A stretch of 64,000 nt of DNA from Planococcus soli (GCF_016881065.1 NZ_WXYN01000016.1:508569-572568); one strand, 5' to 3'. Numbered from the stretch's first letter, positions 44,139 through 53,109 are shown. Numbers and translations: made by a program. The notes: generated by a model not told the origin, from the sequence alone.

Positions 44139-44882
44139 TTAGAAACGTTTGTAGCTGTGGAATTTCTTGCCCCAGTAAGGATCGTTCATGCTCTTGACTT
44201 CTGCTTTCGCTCCGCCAGAGTGTACGAACTGGTTGTTGCCGATGTAAATCCCTACGTGTGAGATTCCAGGCTTGTACGTGTTGGCGAAGAAGACCAAGTC
44301 GCCTGGCTGTGGGTTGCTCACTGCGTAAGTTTCAGCGAACTGTGAAGTAGTCGTACGTGAAACGCTCTTGCCTGCTTGCTTGTATGCATATTGAACAAAT
44401 CCACTGCAGTCGAATCCAGAACGAGTCGTTCCGCCAAATTTGTATGGAATGCCTTTAAGTGCCAATGCTGCTGAAACGACTGATGAAGTAGAAGCTGTTT
44501 TAACAGAAGCTTTCTTGACCGTAGTAGCAGTAAGCAATGTGCTTAATACCCATCCTGATTTGCCGTTGACTTTCACTTTGTACCAAGTCGAGTTGCCGAC
44601 TTTCTTTTGGTGAGTAGCTGTAGCGATTGAACCTTTTTTAGCCATTGTTACGATCTTGTATTTTGTTCCCGCATCCGCACGAACGTTTGAGTTGTATTTT
44701 GTTTTAAAAGTACCTGATTTAGCAGTTGCTTTGCTTGCTGCAACTTGCTGTACAGATGAAGTAGTAGTTTCGTAAGAAGAAGCTGCGTTGGTCTGAACTG
44801 GTTGAGCGGCTTGTGCACCCGTGGCTGAGTTAGCAAATAGCAATGATCCTGCTGTAAGTAGCGTAAAGAAAAGTTTTTTCAT
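44139..44882 (-). CDS. Secreted SH3b-NlpC/P60 peptidoglycan endopeptidase
   Basis: 247 aa. Signal peptide (MKKLFFTLLTAGSLLFANSATGAQA), a Ser/Thr/Ala-rich segment, one bacterial SH3 domain (SNVRADAGTKYKIV to GWVLSTLL, about 68-122), and a C-terminal NlpC/P60 domain with Cys in FDCSGFVQ (near 160), His in ISHVGIYIG and His in FVHSGGAK. No SLH domain, so wall binding would be through SH3. ATG 44882 has TTGGAGGAAC upstream. A WalR-type box lies upstream on the same strand, as for the SLH homolog at 7302. Confidence 0.88.
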   Translation of the reverse strand: MKKLFFTLLTAGSLLFANSATGAQAAQPVQTNAASSYETTTSSVQQVAASKATAKSGTFKTKYNSNVRADAGTKYKIVTMAKKGSIATATHQKKVGNSTWYKVKVNGKSGWVLSTLLTATTVKKASVKTASTSSVVSAALALKGIPYKFGGTTRSGFDCSGFVQYAYKQAGKSVSRTTTSQFAETYAVSNPQPGDLVFFANTYKPGISHVGIYIGNNQFVHSGGAKAEVKSMNDPYWGKKFHSYKRF

Positions 44883-45000
44883 TGTTGTTGGTTCCTCCAA
44901 GTTTTTTATTATCCAAATATATGAATTAATAATATTTTGCTCTGTCATTTACTATATAGAGAGAGCACATTAAAAACAACGTCAATTCAATTGCAGTTAT

Positions 45001-45017
45001 ATTACAGTTGTATAACA
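45001..45017 (-). promoter_or_regulatory. WalR (YycF) box upstream of the NlpC/P60-SH3 gene
   Basis: On the minus strand TGTTAT-ACAAC-TGTAAT fits TGTWAH-N5-TGTWAH exactly, about 120 bp before the start. A possible -10 (TATAGT) with TTGTTT 17 bp upstream lies between box and gene. Confidence 0.6.
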
Positions 45018-45207
45018 AAATAATACTACCCCTAGAAACCCTATAACAGCGGGGTTTCTCATACAAATAAAAAATGTAATAAAGGTTTATTTTTATGAAA
45101 AATGTGTTTCAAGTCGATTTTTTAGTTTGTTTGTTACTGTTAATCTCCTAATAAATCCAAATTTTAAAATCCTTCCAGCTTTATTTTAGCTATGCAATAA
45201 AGATAGT

Positions 45208-45252
45208 AAAAAACTCGATCGTGGACTGTATCTCAGGACCCAGTACACGATC
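45208..45252 (-). terminator. Orphan terminator-like hairpin in a 636-bp gap
   Basis: Minus-strand GATCGTG-T-ACTG pairs with CAGT-C-CACGATC, then GAG and T6. No minus-strand gene lies upstream (to its right), so it would end either an unseen small RNA or antisense transcription from the patatin region. The rest of 44883-45518 is AT-rich with no gene. Confidence 0.4.
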
Positions 45253-45518
45253 ATTTTCTTATCAAAAAAATAAGATAATATCTAAATAATAAGAATACTT
45301 ACACTAGAATAATGTCTACCTTATTTTTTAAGGTATAAATCCGCTATTTCTGTTGGGCATATGATTTTTTTTACTGCTATGCCGGCAATCATTTTCATAT
45401 CTTTATGAAACAAGTTCTTAGCTCCGGCGCGTCCAAAGCGACGGAAAAAGCTCATGTTCAACCTATACAGCTTCTTACAATTTTAAGGATTGGAAAAACC
45501 GGAAAGCGGGTGGGAGAT

Positions 45519-46478
45519 ATGAAAAAGATTTTATCCATCGATGGCGGGGGTGTGCGGGGGATTATTCCGGCGATGCTGCTTGCTGAGATAGAAGCGCAGA
45601 CGGAAAAACCGATTGCCGAACTGTTTGATTTGGTGGTTGGGACCTCGACAGGTGGAATTCTGGCACTCGGGCTGGTTGCGCCGGACAGAAAAACTCCGGC
45701 TAACCCCCGTTACACAGCCGAGCAATTTCTTGGGTTTTATTTGGAGGAGTCTCACGAAATTTTTGATAAATCCCTGTTCTATAAAATCACCCGCGGCATT
45801 TTTTCGCGCCGCTACCACGCGCGTGCGCTGGAAAAAGCCTTGAAGAAATACTTTGGGCACACCATGCTGTCTGAAGCCTTGGCGCATGTCGTGATTCCGA
45901 GCTATGAAATTCACGGGCGTTTCACGGCTTTTTTCAAGAGCCGCGACGTGCATACGAAGAAGATTGAAGAGGATGTCTTGATGCGGGATGTGGCTCGGGC
46001 CGCTTCTGCAGCACCGACTTATTTTATACCGAAAAAGATTCCAGCCTATCCGGGTTCCAGTTTTATCGATGGCGGTGTTTTCGCCAACAACCCGGCAATG
46101 TGCGCCTATGCGGAAGCAAAAGAACTTTTTCCGGAAGAAGACTTGCTGATCGTGTCGCTCGGCACCGGAAATCCGCAGCTGACCATCGAATTTGGGGGCG
46201 TCCGAACATGGGGTCTGCTCGGCTGGGCGCGTCCGCTCTGGTATATCCTGATGGACGGCAGTTCGGACGTCGTCCACCATCAATTAAATCATGTGCTGCC
46301 CGACCGGCAAGATGCCAAACGCTACTACCGGTTCCAGATTGAGCTGCTCGAAAAAGGCAGAGAAAAGCTCGACGACGGCTCGGAAGAAAACCTGAATGCC
46401 CTGGTCGGACTCGGCCAGGAACTGCTCGACGCCAACCGCGAAGACATCCGCAACCTATGCCGGCAGTTAATTGAATAG
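45519..46478 (+). CDS. Patatin-like phospholipase
   Basis: 319-aa cytosolic acyl hydrolase of the patatin family. Oxyanion loop DGGGVRG near residue 7, nucleophile elbow GTSTGG near 42 (catalytic Ser), and Asp in DGGVFANNP near 184 complete the Ser-Asp dyad. Such proteins cleave fatty acyl esters of phospholipids. Similar enzymes are CBASS effectors (CapV), but no cyclic-nucleotide synthase or other defence gene is next to it, so a lipid-turnover role is more likely. I chose ATG 45519 because the oxyanion loop normally lies within the first ten residues; an ATG 38 codons upstream adds an unrelated segment. Confidence 0.8.
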   Translation: MKKILSIDGGGVRGIIPAMLLAEIEAQTEKPIAELFDLVVGTSTGGILALGLVAPDRKTPANPRYTAEQFLGFYLEESHEIFDKSLFYKITRGIFSRRYHARALEKALKKYFGHTMLSEALAHVVIPSYEIHGRFTAFFKSRDVHTKKIEEDVLMRDVARAASAAPTYFIPKKIPAYPGSSFIDGGVFANNPAMCAYAEAKELFPEEDLLIVSLGTGNPQLTIEFGGVRTWGLLGWARPLWYILMDGSSDVVHHQLNHVLPDRQDAKRYYRFQIELLEKGREKLDDGSEENLNALVGLGQELLDANREDIRNLCRQLIE

Positions 46479-46685
46479 AGTCTGTCATACAGTTGTAATC
46501 AAATCGTAGTGGTTCAAACACTCGCGACAGGCTAAAATGAGAAAGGGAATAAAAGAGTCGAGAAAATAACTCGCTGCATGCCGAAGCGTTCCGATAGTAG
46601 TAAAGGGTGGAACTCCGGCGCAACACCCCACCAACAATCATTTTACGAAAAACGTTTTACATATAGAGAAGAAGGAGTTGCCCAC

Positions 46686-47711
46686 ATGGCCAGAAGATAC
46701 GACTATATGGATTGGCTGCGGGTCTTGTCGATTTTTGTAGTAGTCGGCATTCATGTAGTTTCGAAAATCATCAACAGCACCACCACGGACGACTGGATCT
46801 GGCATTTCGCCAATGTCTTTGATGCCGGACTCCGGTGGTGCGTGCCGATTTTCTTCATGCTCAGCGGTGCCTTGCTGCTGACGCGCGACAAAGAAGAAAG
46901 CGTCTGGCAATTCCTGCAGAAGCGGCTGGCGAAAGTCGTCATTCCGCTGGTTTTCTGGAGCATCATCTACACGCTGTACAATATTTACGAGCTGGGCGAG
47001 TCGTATACCCCTTATGAAATCCTGGTCCAATTTCTGACTGACGACGTCTATTACCACTTGTGGTTCCTCTATACCATCACCGGTCTCTACTTGATGGCGC
47101 CATTTTTGAAGCTGCTCGTCGACCACATGGACAAAAAAACCTTTCAGGCATTCCTGCTGTTCTGGATCGGCTTTTCTTGTTTGCTGCCGTTCCTGCCGAA
47201 GTTCTTTGAGTTTGAACTCGCCGTTACAGCTGGACTGTTCGAGCCATACATCGGCTATTTCCTGCTCGGCGCCTATCTCGTGCTTTACCCAGTGCCGAAA
47301 AAATACCTGCTGCCGCTTGGTGGACTCGCCATCGTCGGCTATTTTGTCACGCTTTGGGGAACGTATTATTTGAACGCAGGCTTGCCGGCAGGCGAGTTCG
47401 ATGATTTCTTCTACGAGCATTACCGCCCGAACGCCTTATTCATCACGCTGTTCATCTTTATCGGATTCCAGCACATGAGCAAAAAGATCAAACCGAGCGC
47501 TTTAATCACACGGATCAGCACGGCGACATTCGGCATCTATGTCATTCACCCGCTCATCCAGATTTACTTGAATCAATTTTTCGGACTGAACGAAACCACG
47601 TTCAACCCGATCATCAGCGTGCCGCTCGTCTGGATTTTAATATTCGCCATTTCGTTCGGCATCATCCTGGCCATGCAAAAGCTGCCGGTGATCAACCGTT
47701 TGGTGCCATAG
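46686..47711 (+). CDS. Membrane acyltransferase (Acyltransf_3 family)
   Basis: 341-aa polytopic protein. YDYMDWLRVLSIFVVVGIHV contains the family's R-x9/10-H signature, followed by ten or so membrane segments. It belongs to the same superfamily as the gene at 20836 but is of the shorter WecH/OafA-like kind with a DW-L start. Expected to O-acylate a surface or lipid-linked sugar. ATG 46686 has AAGGAG 9 nt upstream; the upstream 36 codons lack support. No obvious terminator in the 254 bp that follow. Confidence 0.8.
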   Translation: MARRYDYMDWLRVLSIFVVVGIHVVSKIINSTTTDDWIWHFANVFDAGLRWCVPIFFMLSGALLLTRDKEESVWQFLQKRLAKVVIPLVFWSIIYTLYNIYELGESYTPYEILVQFLTDDVYYHLWFLYTITGLYLMAPFLKLLVDHMDKKTFQAFLLFWIGFSCLLPFLPKFFEFELAVTAGLFEPYIGYFLLGAYLVLYPVPKKYLLPLGGLAIVGYFVTLWGTYYLNAGLPAGEFDDFFYEHYRPNALFITLFIFIGFQHMSKKIKPSALITRISTATFGIYVIHPLIQIYLNQFFGLNETTFNPIISVPLVWILIFAISFGIILAMQKLPVINRLVP

Positions 47712-47965
47712 CAAAAACAAACCAGCCTTCTCAAAAAAGTAACCCGTTCAGTTTAAAGACGCAAAACGCTCAATTAACATTCAAAATCACAACAGTTTCA
47801 GCACCCGTTAAAGACATCTTTATAACACAAATCAGCACCCCAATTCGCAAGGTTTTAAAAAACCAACACTCGCGGATCGGCGGTGCTATTTTAAATTGAA
47901 TTTCCGTTTTTTTAAAGGTTTTTGAAATGGAATAAGATACACTATTAGTAGGAGGTGTTCACAGA

Positions 47966-48241
47966 ATGAAGAAAGCATTCTTCTCGATACTGGGTGGACT
48001 CGTGCTAGGACTTATTCTATCCTTCATCCTTTTTGATTATCAAAGCAGTTGGACAAGCCATCTAAATAGGGCTGGGGTTGACCAAGTTGTTAACGAGATG
48101 GATTTTGATTTTGTATTCAACTCTTCTTTATTGGTAATAGGTATATCAATCTTAATCTTTTTAATTTGGAGTTTCATTGATAAGAAGAAAGATGAAAAGT
48201 TCCTAAAGGATTATAAAAATAGTAAAAAAGAAAACAACTAA
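47966..48241 (+). CDS. Small two-helix membrane protein
   Basis: 91 aa with two membrane segments (FFSILGGLVLGLILSFILF and SLLVIGISILIFLIWSFI) and a Lys-rich cytoplasmic tail. TAGGAGG precedes ATG 47966 and a terminator follows, so it is a real single-gene unit. Not recognised. Confidence 0.75.
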   Translation: MKKAFFSILGGLVLGLILSFILFDYQSSWTSHLNRAGVDQVVNEMDFDFVFNSSLLVIGISILIFLIWSFIDKKKDEKFLKDYKNSKKENN

Positions 48242-48251
48242 ATCAATCTTT

Positions 48252-48283
48252 GAAGTATCCCAAATCGGATGCTTCTTTTTTTC
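48252..48283 (+). terminator. Terminator of the 91-aa membrane protein gene
   Basis: GAAGTATCC pairs with GGATGCTTC (one wobble) around a 6-nt loop, then T7. Confidence 0.85.
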
Positions 48284-48455
48284 TTGGTTACTCGCCTTTT
48301 AAAACCTTTTCTCTTAAGTAGAACTAACAACTAGATAAGCAGTTCTTTCAGTCAGGTTTTGACGCCTTACAATAGTTATTGTATGTCAGTTGAAAGTGTT
48401 GCCAATTCAATTGTTAAAAATGGGAATTTTAATACGAGAAGGTTGAGATGACCGT

Positions 48456-48491
48456 AAATAAAAGACCGCTAATTCAAGTGCGAATTAACGG
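48456..48491 (-). terminator. Probable terminator for the 53-aa gene
   Basis: Minus-strand CCGTTAATTC / GAATTAGCGG stem with a 6-nt loop, followed by TCTTTTATTT, about 150 bp past the stop at 48640. The gap 48284-48639 otherwise shows nothing. Confidence 0.55.
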
Positions 48492-48639
48492 CCTAATCGA
48501 TAGTTTAGTTTGGTTTTTGCGTTCCATATCTGAACGGGTTATCAAAAAAGAAGGCTGGTATTGTATTTATGCATGTGTGGACAGAATATGTTCTGAAAAA
48601 ATAAGGTGCAGCAAACGCTCATGACCCAAGGTTTGCCTG

Positions 48640-48801
48640 TTAATAAGGATTTCTTAAATAAATAAAGCTGAGGAGCAGGAACACAATGATGACGGCAGCC
48701 AACAAAACAGTGGAACCAACAATCCACTTCTCGCTTTTCTTCTTGATCCCATAGATGATGCCAGCAATCGCAGCTACTGAAAGAAGAATACCCAGAATCA
48801 T
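48640..48801 (-). CDS. 53-aa small membrane protein
   Basis: On the minus strand, ATG 48801 is preceded by AAGGAGGG at good distance and opens a 53-codon frame. It has two hydrophobic segments (MILGILLSVAAIAGIIYG and TVLLAAVIIVFLLLSFIYL) separated by a basic KKKSEKW loop. It ends in TAA at 48640. Two-helix hairpin proteins of this size often attach to other membrane complexes; no function can be given. Confidence 0.7.
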   Translation of the reverse strand: MILGILLSVAAIAGIIYGIKKKSEKWIVGSTVLLAAVIIVFLLLSFIYLRNPY

Positions 48802-48914
48802 GCCAAGCCCTCCTTAAACTCTATAGAACTTTGCCTCTATTATACCATCGAACGCCGCAATATCAGGTTCTGCCGCTGAACAGGTTGTGGTAGTTTTCCT
48901 TCAGTTCTATAGAC

Positions 48915-49333
48915 GCTTCACCCACTCCGTGGACGCGGCTCAGCTTGGGGTTATTTAATAAATAGAAACTAACTAAGTTTGGGGGAGATAGATGGAGTGC
49001 AGTTTTAGAATCGCTTGTCGGCGGTGTTGCACGCGCCTTCGCTGGATACTGATAGGATAGATCGATGTTTCTGCCATATTCTTATAAGCCTAATAGTATG
49101 ACAGTAGAAATTACTGTCTTAAATACAACAGCGACATCATCACTTTTAACAAAATACTAAAGAAATCGCGCAGGGAGGCGACTCCTGTGGGGAAAGCGAA
49201 GTGCCGAAATCCACTCGGGCAGTAGCCCGAGTTAGTTCGGCGCAAGCCCGCGGCAGCTGGCGCGACGTCCTGTCGCGCCAGCTGCATGACCCACATCCTG
49301 TGGGCCCGAAAGCGTCCTCCCGGAGCGATTTCT
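48915..49333. repeat. Repeat locus D: fragments of P3, P4 and a full P5
   Basis: 48915-48944 is half of a P3 element on minus (GCTGAGCCGCGTCCACGG). About 49011-49049 is P4 on minus (AGCGAAGGCGCGTGC, AAGCGATTC). 49159-49333 is P5 on plus: its ends pair (ATCGC / GCGAT, GGGAGG / CCTCCC). It contains GCAGCTGGCGCGAC / GTCGCGCCAGCTGC, a perfect 14-bp hairpin, and CTCGGGC-AGTA-GCCCGAG. No periodic array is recognisable. No gene is seen in 48802-49529. Confidence 0.7.
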
Positions 49334-49413
49334 TCTATACTCTACTCAATACCTATCTCTTGATGCACTTTTTGCCTCCATAAGCCTTTCCTCCTCACTC
49401 CCAATTCATTAAA

Positions 49414-49490
49414 TTTACAAAAAGACTCACGAACATTTACAAAAATTAGGTCTCTGTTCACATTCCATTTCGGGAGGCGAAGGGTATACT
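49414..49490 (+). promoter_or_regulatory. Candidate PhoP-controlled promoter of the 5'-nucleotidase gene
   Basis: TTTACA (49414), TTTACA (49436) and TTCACA (49457) match the PhoP hexamer TT(A/T/C)A(C/T)A at 22- and 21-bp steps, that is, on one helical face. A TATACT -10 follows at 49485-49490 with no good -35, as at PhoP-activated promoters. The intermediate hexamers are poor matches. Confidence 0.45.
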
Positions 49491-49529
49491 GGAGTTGTTT
49501 CGCAATTCTTACTACGAGGAGATGGATTG

Positions 49530-51554
49530 ATGACGATTCACAAGAAGCTGACCGCTGCAACCGCAGCCTCCGTGTTGGCGATGAGCAGTTTGTTTGCCGC
49601 AGTGCCTGCACTTGCAGCACCTGACGCACCCGGTAAAGCAGTCTCGGAAAAAGCACAAAGCAACGGCAAAGGGCATGGGCAAGGAAAAGACCATGGCTGG
49701 GGCAAAGGTGGAAACCCGAAAAATGCCAAGGAAGTCTCCCTGCAAATTCTCGGCACCTCCGACCTTCATACCAATTTCGTGAACTATGATTACTACCAGG
49801 ATAAAGTTTCGAACTCACTCGGCCTCGCCAAAACCGGCGTGTTGATCGAACAGGCGCGTGAAGAAAACAGCAATACCTTGCTTTTCGACAACGGCGATTT
49901 GATCCAAGGAACCCCGTTCGGCGGCTATAAAGTTTCTGTGGATGCACTCGAAGACGATGAATTGCACCCGGCATACGCGGCGCTCGAATCACTCGACTTT
50001 GATGCTTCGACGCTCGGCAACCATGAATTCAACTTTGGCTTGGACTACTTGGACAACGCACTCGAAGAAGCGCCGTTCCCAGTACTCAATGCTAACGTCT
50101 ACGATGCCGAAACTGGCGAAAACCGCTTTACCCCGTACACCATCATCGACAAAAAAGTCGTGGATGGAAAAGGCAAGGAACACACCATTCAAGTCGGCGT
50201 TATCGGTGTTGTTGCGCCCCAGATCATGAAATGGGACCGCGCCAACCTGGAAGGCAAGGTAACGACAGAAGACGCGGTTGAATCCGTCGAGAAATTCCTT
50301 CCCGAAGTCGAAGCAGCAGGCGCTGACGTCGTTGTCGTCCTGTCGCATTCTGGGATGGGCGACGAAACCCATGACGTCGGGGAAGAAGACATTACCTATC
50401 AGCTGACGGAAGTGGAAGGCGTTGATGCCATCATCACCGGCCACAACCACGACGTTTTCCCAGGCTCGTATTCAGAATTAGCCAACGTCGACCAGGAAAA
50501 GGGCTTGATCAACGGCACACCTGTGGTGATGCCTGGTAAATTCGGCAGCCATTTGGGCGTCATTGATCTGACACTGGAGAAAAAGGGGAAAAATTGGACA
50601 GTGACCGACGAACAGGCAGAGCTGCGCGCCATTGATGCCACTACCGACGAGGTAGCGGAAGAGGTCGTGGAAGCCGTCAAAGAAGCGCATGAAGGTACCA
50701 TCGAATACGTTCGCAGCCCAGTCGGCGAAACCACTGCGCCGATCAACAGCTATTTCTCATTGGTGCAGGACGATCCATCCATCCAGATCGTCAACAACGC
50801 CCAAAGCTGGTACGTGGAACAGCAGAGAACAGGCACCGCCAATGCGGACTTGCCATTGTTGTCAGCTGCAGCGCCTTTTAAAGCAGGCGGACGCAACGGC
50901 GGCGACTATTACACCAATATCGCAACCGGCCAAATCGCCATCAAGAACGTAGCGGATCTGTATGTCTTCGACAACACAGTCTTCGCATTGAAACTGACCG
51001 GAGCGGATTTGAAAGAGTGGCTCGAGATGTCAGCTGGCCAGTTCCTGCAGGTAGACCCGGCAGCAACGGGCGAGCAGCAGCTCATCAATCCGGATTTCCG
51101 TACGTATAACTTTGATGTCATTGACGGGGTCACCTATGACATCGATGTCACGCAGCCCGCGAAATACGATGCGGACGGCAACACGGTCAACGAAACCGCC
51201 AGCCGCATCCAGAACCTTTCTTACGAGGGGACGGCTGTAGCGGACGACCAGGAATTCTTGGTAGTAACCAACAACTACCGTGCAAGCGGCAACTTCCCAG
51301 GTGTCCGCAATGCGACAGAGACAATCGATTATGCCTACGAGAATCGCCAAGTTATCCAGGACTACATGGAAGAGCTCGGCACGATCGATCCATCAGCTGA
51401 CGGCAACTGGTCATTCGCACCAATCACAGGCGATCCAAGCCTGGTATTCGAAACTTCAGCAGCAGCCCAGAGCCTGATTCCTGCAGACAGCGGCATCAGT
51501 TACCTGGAAGCCGCAGCAAACGGCTTTGCGAAATACGGAATAACAATCGAGTAA
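49530..51554 (+). CDS. Secreted bifunctional 5'-nucleotidase / 2',3'-cyclic nucleotide phosphodiesterase
   Basis: 674 aa. Signal peptide (TIHKKLTAATAASVLAMSSL, ending ALAAP), a Gly/Lys/His-rich segment (GKGHGQGKDHGWGKGG), then a calcineurin-like domain with LGTSDLHTNF, FDNGDLIQGTPF, LGNHEFNFG, VLSHSGMGDE and ITGHNHDVFP, and a 5'-nucleotidase C domain (about 400-640; AAAPFKAGGRNGGDYYTNI). It resembles CpdB-like enzymes that scavenge phosphate and nucleosides outside the cell. No SLH or LPXTG anchor, unlike the enzyme at 22290. ATG 49530 is favoured over TTG 49527 on spacing from GAGGAG. Confidence 0.88.
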   Translation: MTIHKKLTAATAASVLAMSSLFAAVPALAAPDAPGKAVSEKAQSNGKGHGQGKDHGWGKGGNPKNAKEVSLQILGTSDLHTNFVNYDYYQDKVSNSLGLAKTGVLIEQAREENSNTLLFDNGDLIQGTPFGGYKVSVDALEDDELHPAYAALESLDFDASTLGNHEFNFGLDYLDNALEEAPFPVLNANVYDAETGENRFTPYTIIDKKVVDGKGKEHTIQVGVIGVVAPQIMKWDRANLEGKVTTEDAVESVEKFLPEVEAAGADVVVVLSHSGMGDETHDVGEEDITYQLTEVEGVDAIITGHNHDVFPGSYSELANVDQEKGLINGTPVVMPGKFGSHLGVIDLTLEKKGKNWTVTDEQAELRAIDATTDEVAEEVVEAVKEAHEGTIEYVRSPVGETTAPINSYFSLVQDDPSIQIVNNAQSWYVEQQRTGTANADLPLLSAAAPFKAGGRNGGDYYTNIATGQIAIKNVADLYVFDNTVFALKLTGADLKEWLEMSAGQFLQVDPAATGEQQLINPDFRTYNFDVIDGVTYDIDVTQPAKYDADGNTVNETASRIQNLSYEGTAVADDQEFLVVTNNYRASGNFPGVRNATETIDYAYENRQVIQDYMEELGTIDPSADGNWSFAPITGDPSLVFETSAAAQSLIPADSGISYLEAAANGFAKYGITIE

Positions 51555-51560
51555 TAGAAG

Positions 51561-51592
51561 CAAGCATCCTGAAAGGGGTGCTTGTTTTTTTT
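51561..51592 (+). terminator. Terminator of the secreted 5'-nucleotidase
   Basis: CAAGCATCC pairs with GGGTGCTTG (one wobble) around a short loop, then T8. Confidence 0.85.
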
Positions 51593-52137
51593 ATGTACAA
51601 AGTAGAAAACGATTCTTATTATATAGAAGGAAAAAATAAAAAAAGTGATTTCAATGAGCGAAAAAAACACTTTGATATCCCTGCAGGTCAAATGAAGGAG
51701 TTAGTTCAACAACGGCACCGTTTATGAAATGTCGTTTGCAGCAGATCTTTCGCTATCACACCCATTTTGCTGTTTAAAGCAGTACCAGACATTCAATGAG
51801 TGATCTATAAGACTGGTTTAGGTTATACAGAGCATCGAGTAATAGACCCAAAATAAATAAAAAAATATTAAATTATTTCCATTTATACAGATAGTCACGA
51901 CTATTTTGATGTAATATGAACATAAAGAATTATATATTTCGTATATTATGATGCAAAATATCCAATTTAGATGTATACTAATTAAAAATTTAGAAAATAA
52001 CGTCTTTTAACCTAGATTTAACTCTAATGTTTCATTATAAGAATTATTCCTGGTACAAATGGCAGTACGCAAGGATGTGTGCAAGCTAATAGCACTATCT
52101 GACATTCTTTAATAATCCAGCAAGGGGGTGAGCGGCT
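51593..52137. other. AT-rich leader/promoter region of the exopolysaccharide locus
   Basis: 545 bp without a supported gene. A 44-codon frame at 51593-51727 has no ribosome site and starts inside a terminator tail. Very AT-rich from 51850; TGTATACT near 51970 is a possible -10. The distance to the next start (52138) leaves room for a long 5' leader, but I see no known riboswitch. Confidence 0.45.
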
Positions 52138-53109
52138 ATGAGTACAAAAACCATACTTATCACCGGAGGCCACGGATTTATCGGCTCCAATATGATCCAT
52201 TATTATTTAAACAAATATCCGGATTATCAGCTGGTCAATATCGATTACAATACCGAAGCCGCCAACCCGGATAACATTCCTTGTCCGGATCAGGCCAACC
52301 GCTACTCGTTCCACCGGGTCGATATCCGGAATGCTTACGCCATCAGCCATTTGTTTGAGCTTTATGACATCACAGATATTATCCATTTTGCGGCGGAAAC
52401 GCGCAGCCAGGACCGGGTCGGGGAAATCCGGCTCTACGAACAAACCAACGTGCTCGGCACGATGAACTTGCTGCATGCCGCACAAAGCGCATGGATGGCA
52501 GGGCCGCATCAGCCCAATCCAAAATATGCAGCGTCGCGTTTCCACCATTTGTCCCTGGCAGAAACGGAATGCGGCACCTTATACAGCGAAAGCAAACAAC
52601 GAGCCGAGGCCATGATCCAAAGTTTCCATAGAGAGTACGGACTGAATGTCGTGACCACTGCGAGCCCGGAGGTTTTTGGGCCGATGCAGCAGGAAGATGA
52701 ACTTGTGCCACGCTCGATTCGCCAGGCGCTGGAGGGCAATCTGGTGATTCCAGAACAAGGACATCAACGTAACTGGTTGTTTATCGTTGATCTGTGCGAA
52801 GCGGTCGACACCGTATTCCATTTGGGAGAAGCGGGATCTCGCTATGAAATCGATTACAATGCCGGTTTGAATGACAGAGAGCTTGCAAAGCACATCACGG
52901 CCTTGCTGAATGAACATTTCCCGGGAAATGGCTCTTCTCCGGACCGCAATGAAGAAAATGGAGACAGTCTCCATTCAAGAGCATCCCCACCCGTACAAAA
53001 ACCGGTTCTTGGATTTGCGCCGTTTACGCCCTTTAAAAGCGGGCTGCGAATTACACTCGACTGGTACATTCAAAAATACAAATATGCCGATTTTCTCAGA
53101 AGACGTTAA
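52138..53109 (+). CDS. NAD-dependent epimerase/dehydratase (RmlB-like SDR) with altered active site
   Basis: 323-aa extended SDR enzyme. The Rossmann motif is GGHGFIGS near residue 10, with DIRNAYAISHLFE, HFAAETRSQDR, YSESK (catalytic Tyr and Lys) and ASPEVFGP-QQED. The layout follows dTDP-glucose 4,6-dehydratase, but where RmlB has a Ser-Thr-Asp-Glu motif this protein reads LSLAETECG, so the Thr-Asp pair is missing. It may be an epimerase or act on another nucleotide sugar. ATG 52138 follows AAGGGGG. It begins an operon with the glycosyltransferase at 53136. Confidence 0.75.
   Translation: MSTKTILITGGHGFIGSNMIHYYLNKYPDYQLVNIDYNTEAANPDNIPCPDQANRYSFHRVDIRNAYAISHLFELYDITDIIHFAAETRSQDRVGEIRLYEQTNVLGTMNLLHAAQSAWMAGPHQPNPKYAASRFHHLSLAETECGTLYSESKQRAEAMIQSFHREYGLNVVTTASPEVFGPMQQEDELVPRSIRQALEGNLVIPEQGHQRNWLFIVDLCEAVDTVFHLGEAGSRYEIDYNAGLNDRELAKHITALLNEHFPGNGSSPDRNEENGDSLHSRASPPVQKPVLGFAPFTPFKSGLRITLDWYIQKYKYADFLRRR

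Noticed and set aside
45519-46478. CBASS defence system based on the patatin-like gene
   Set aside because: No CD-NTase, Cap2/Cap3 or other defence gene is adjacent; the neighbours are an acyltransferase and an NlpC/P60 gene.
46578-46685. N-terminal extension of the acyltransferase gene
   Set aside because: The ATG at 46686 has AAGGAG at ideal spacing, and the family signature starts there.
51593-51727. 44-codon frame after the 5'-nucleotidase gene
   Set aside because: It begins within the terminator tail and has no ribosome binding site.
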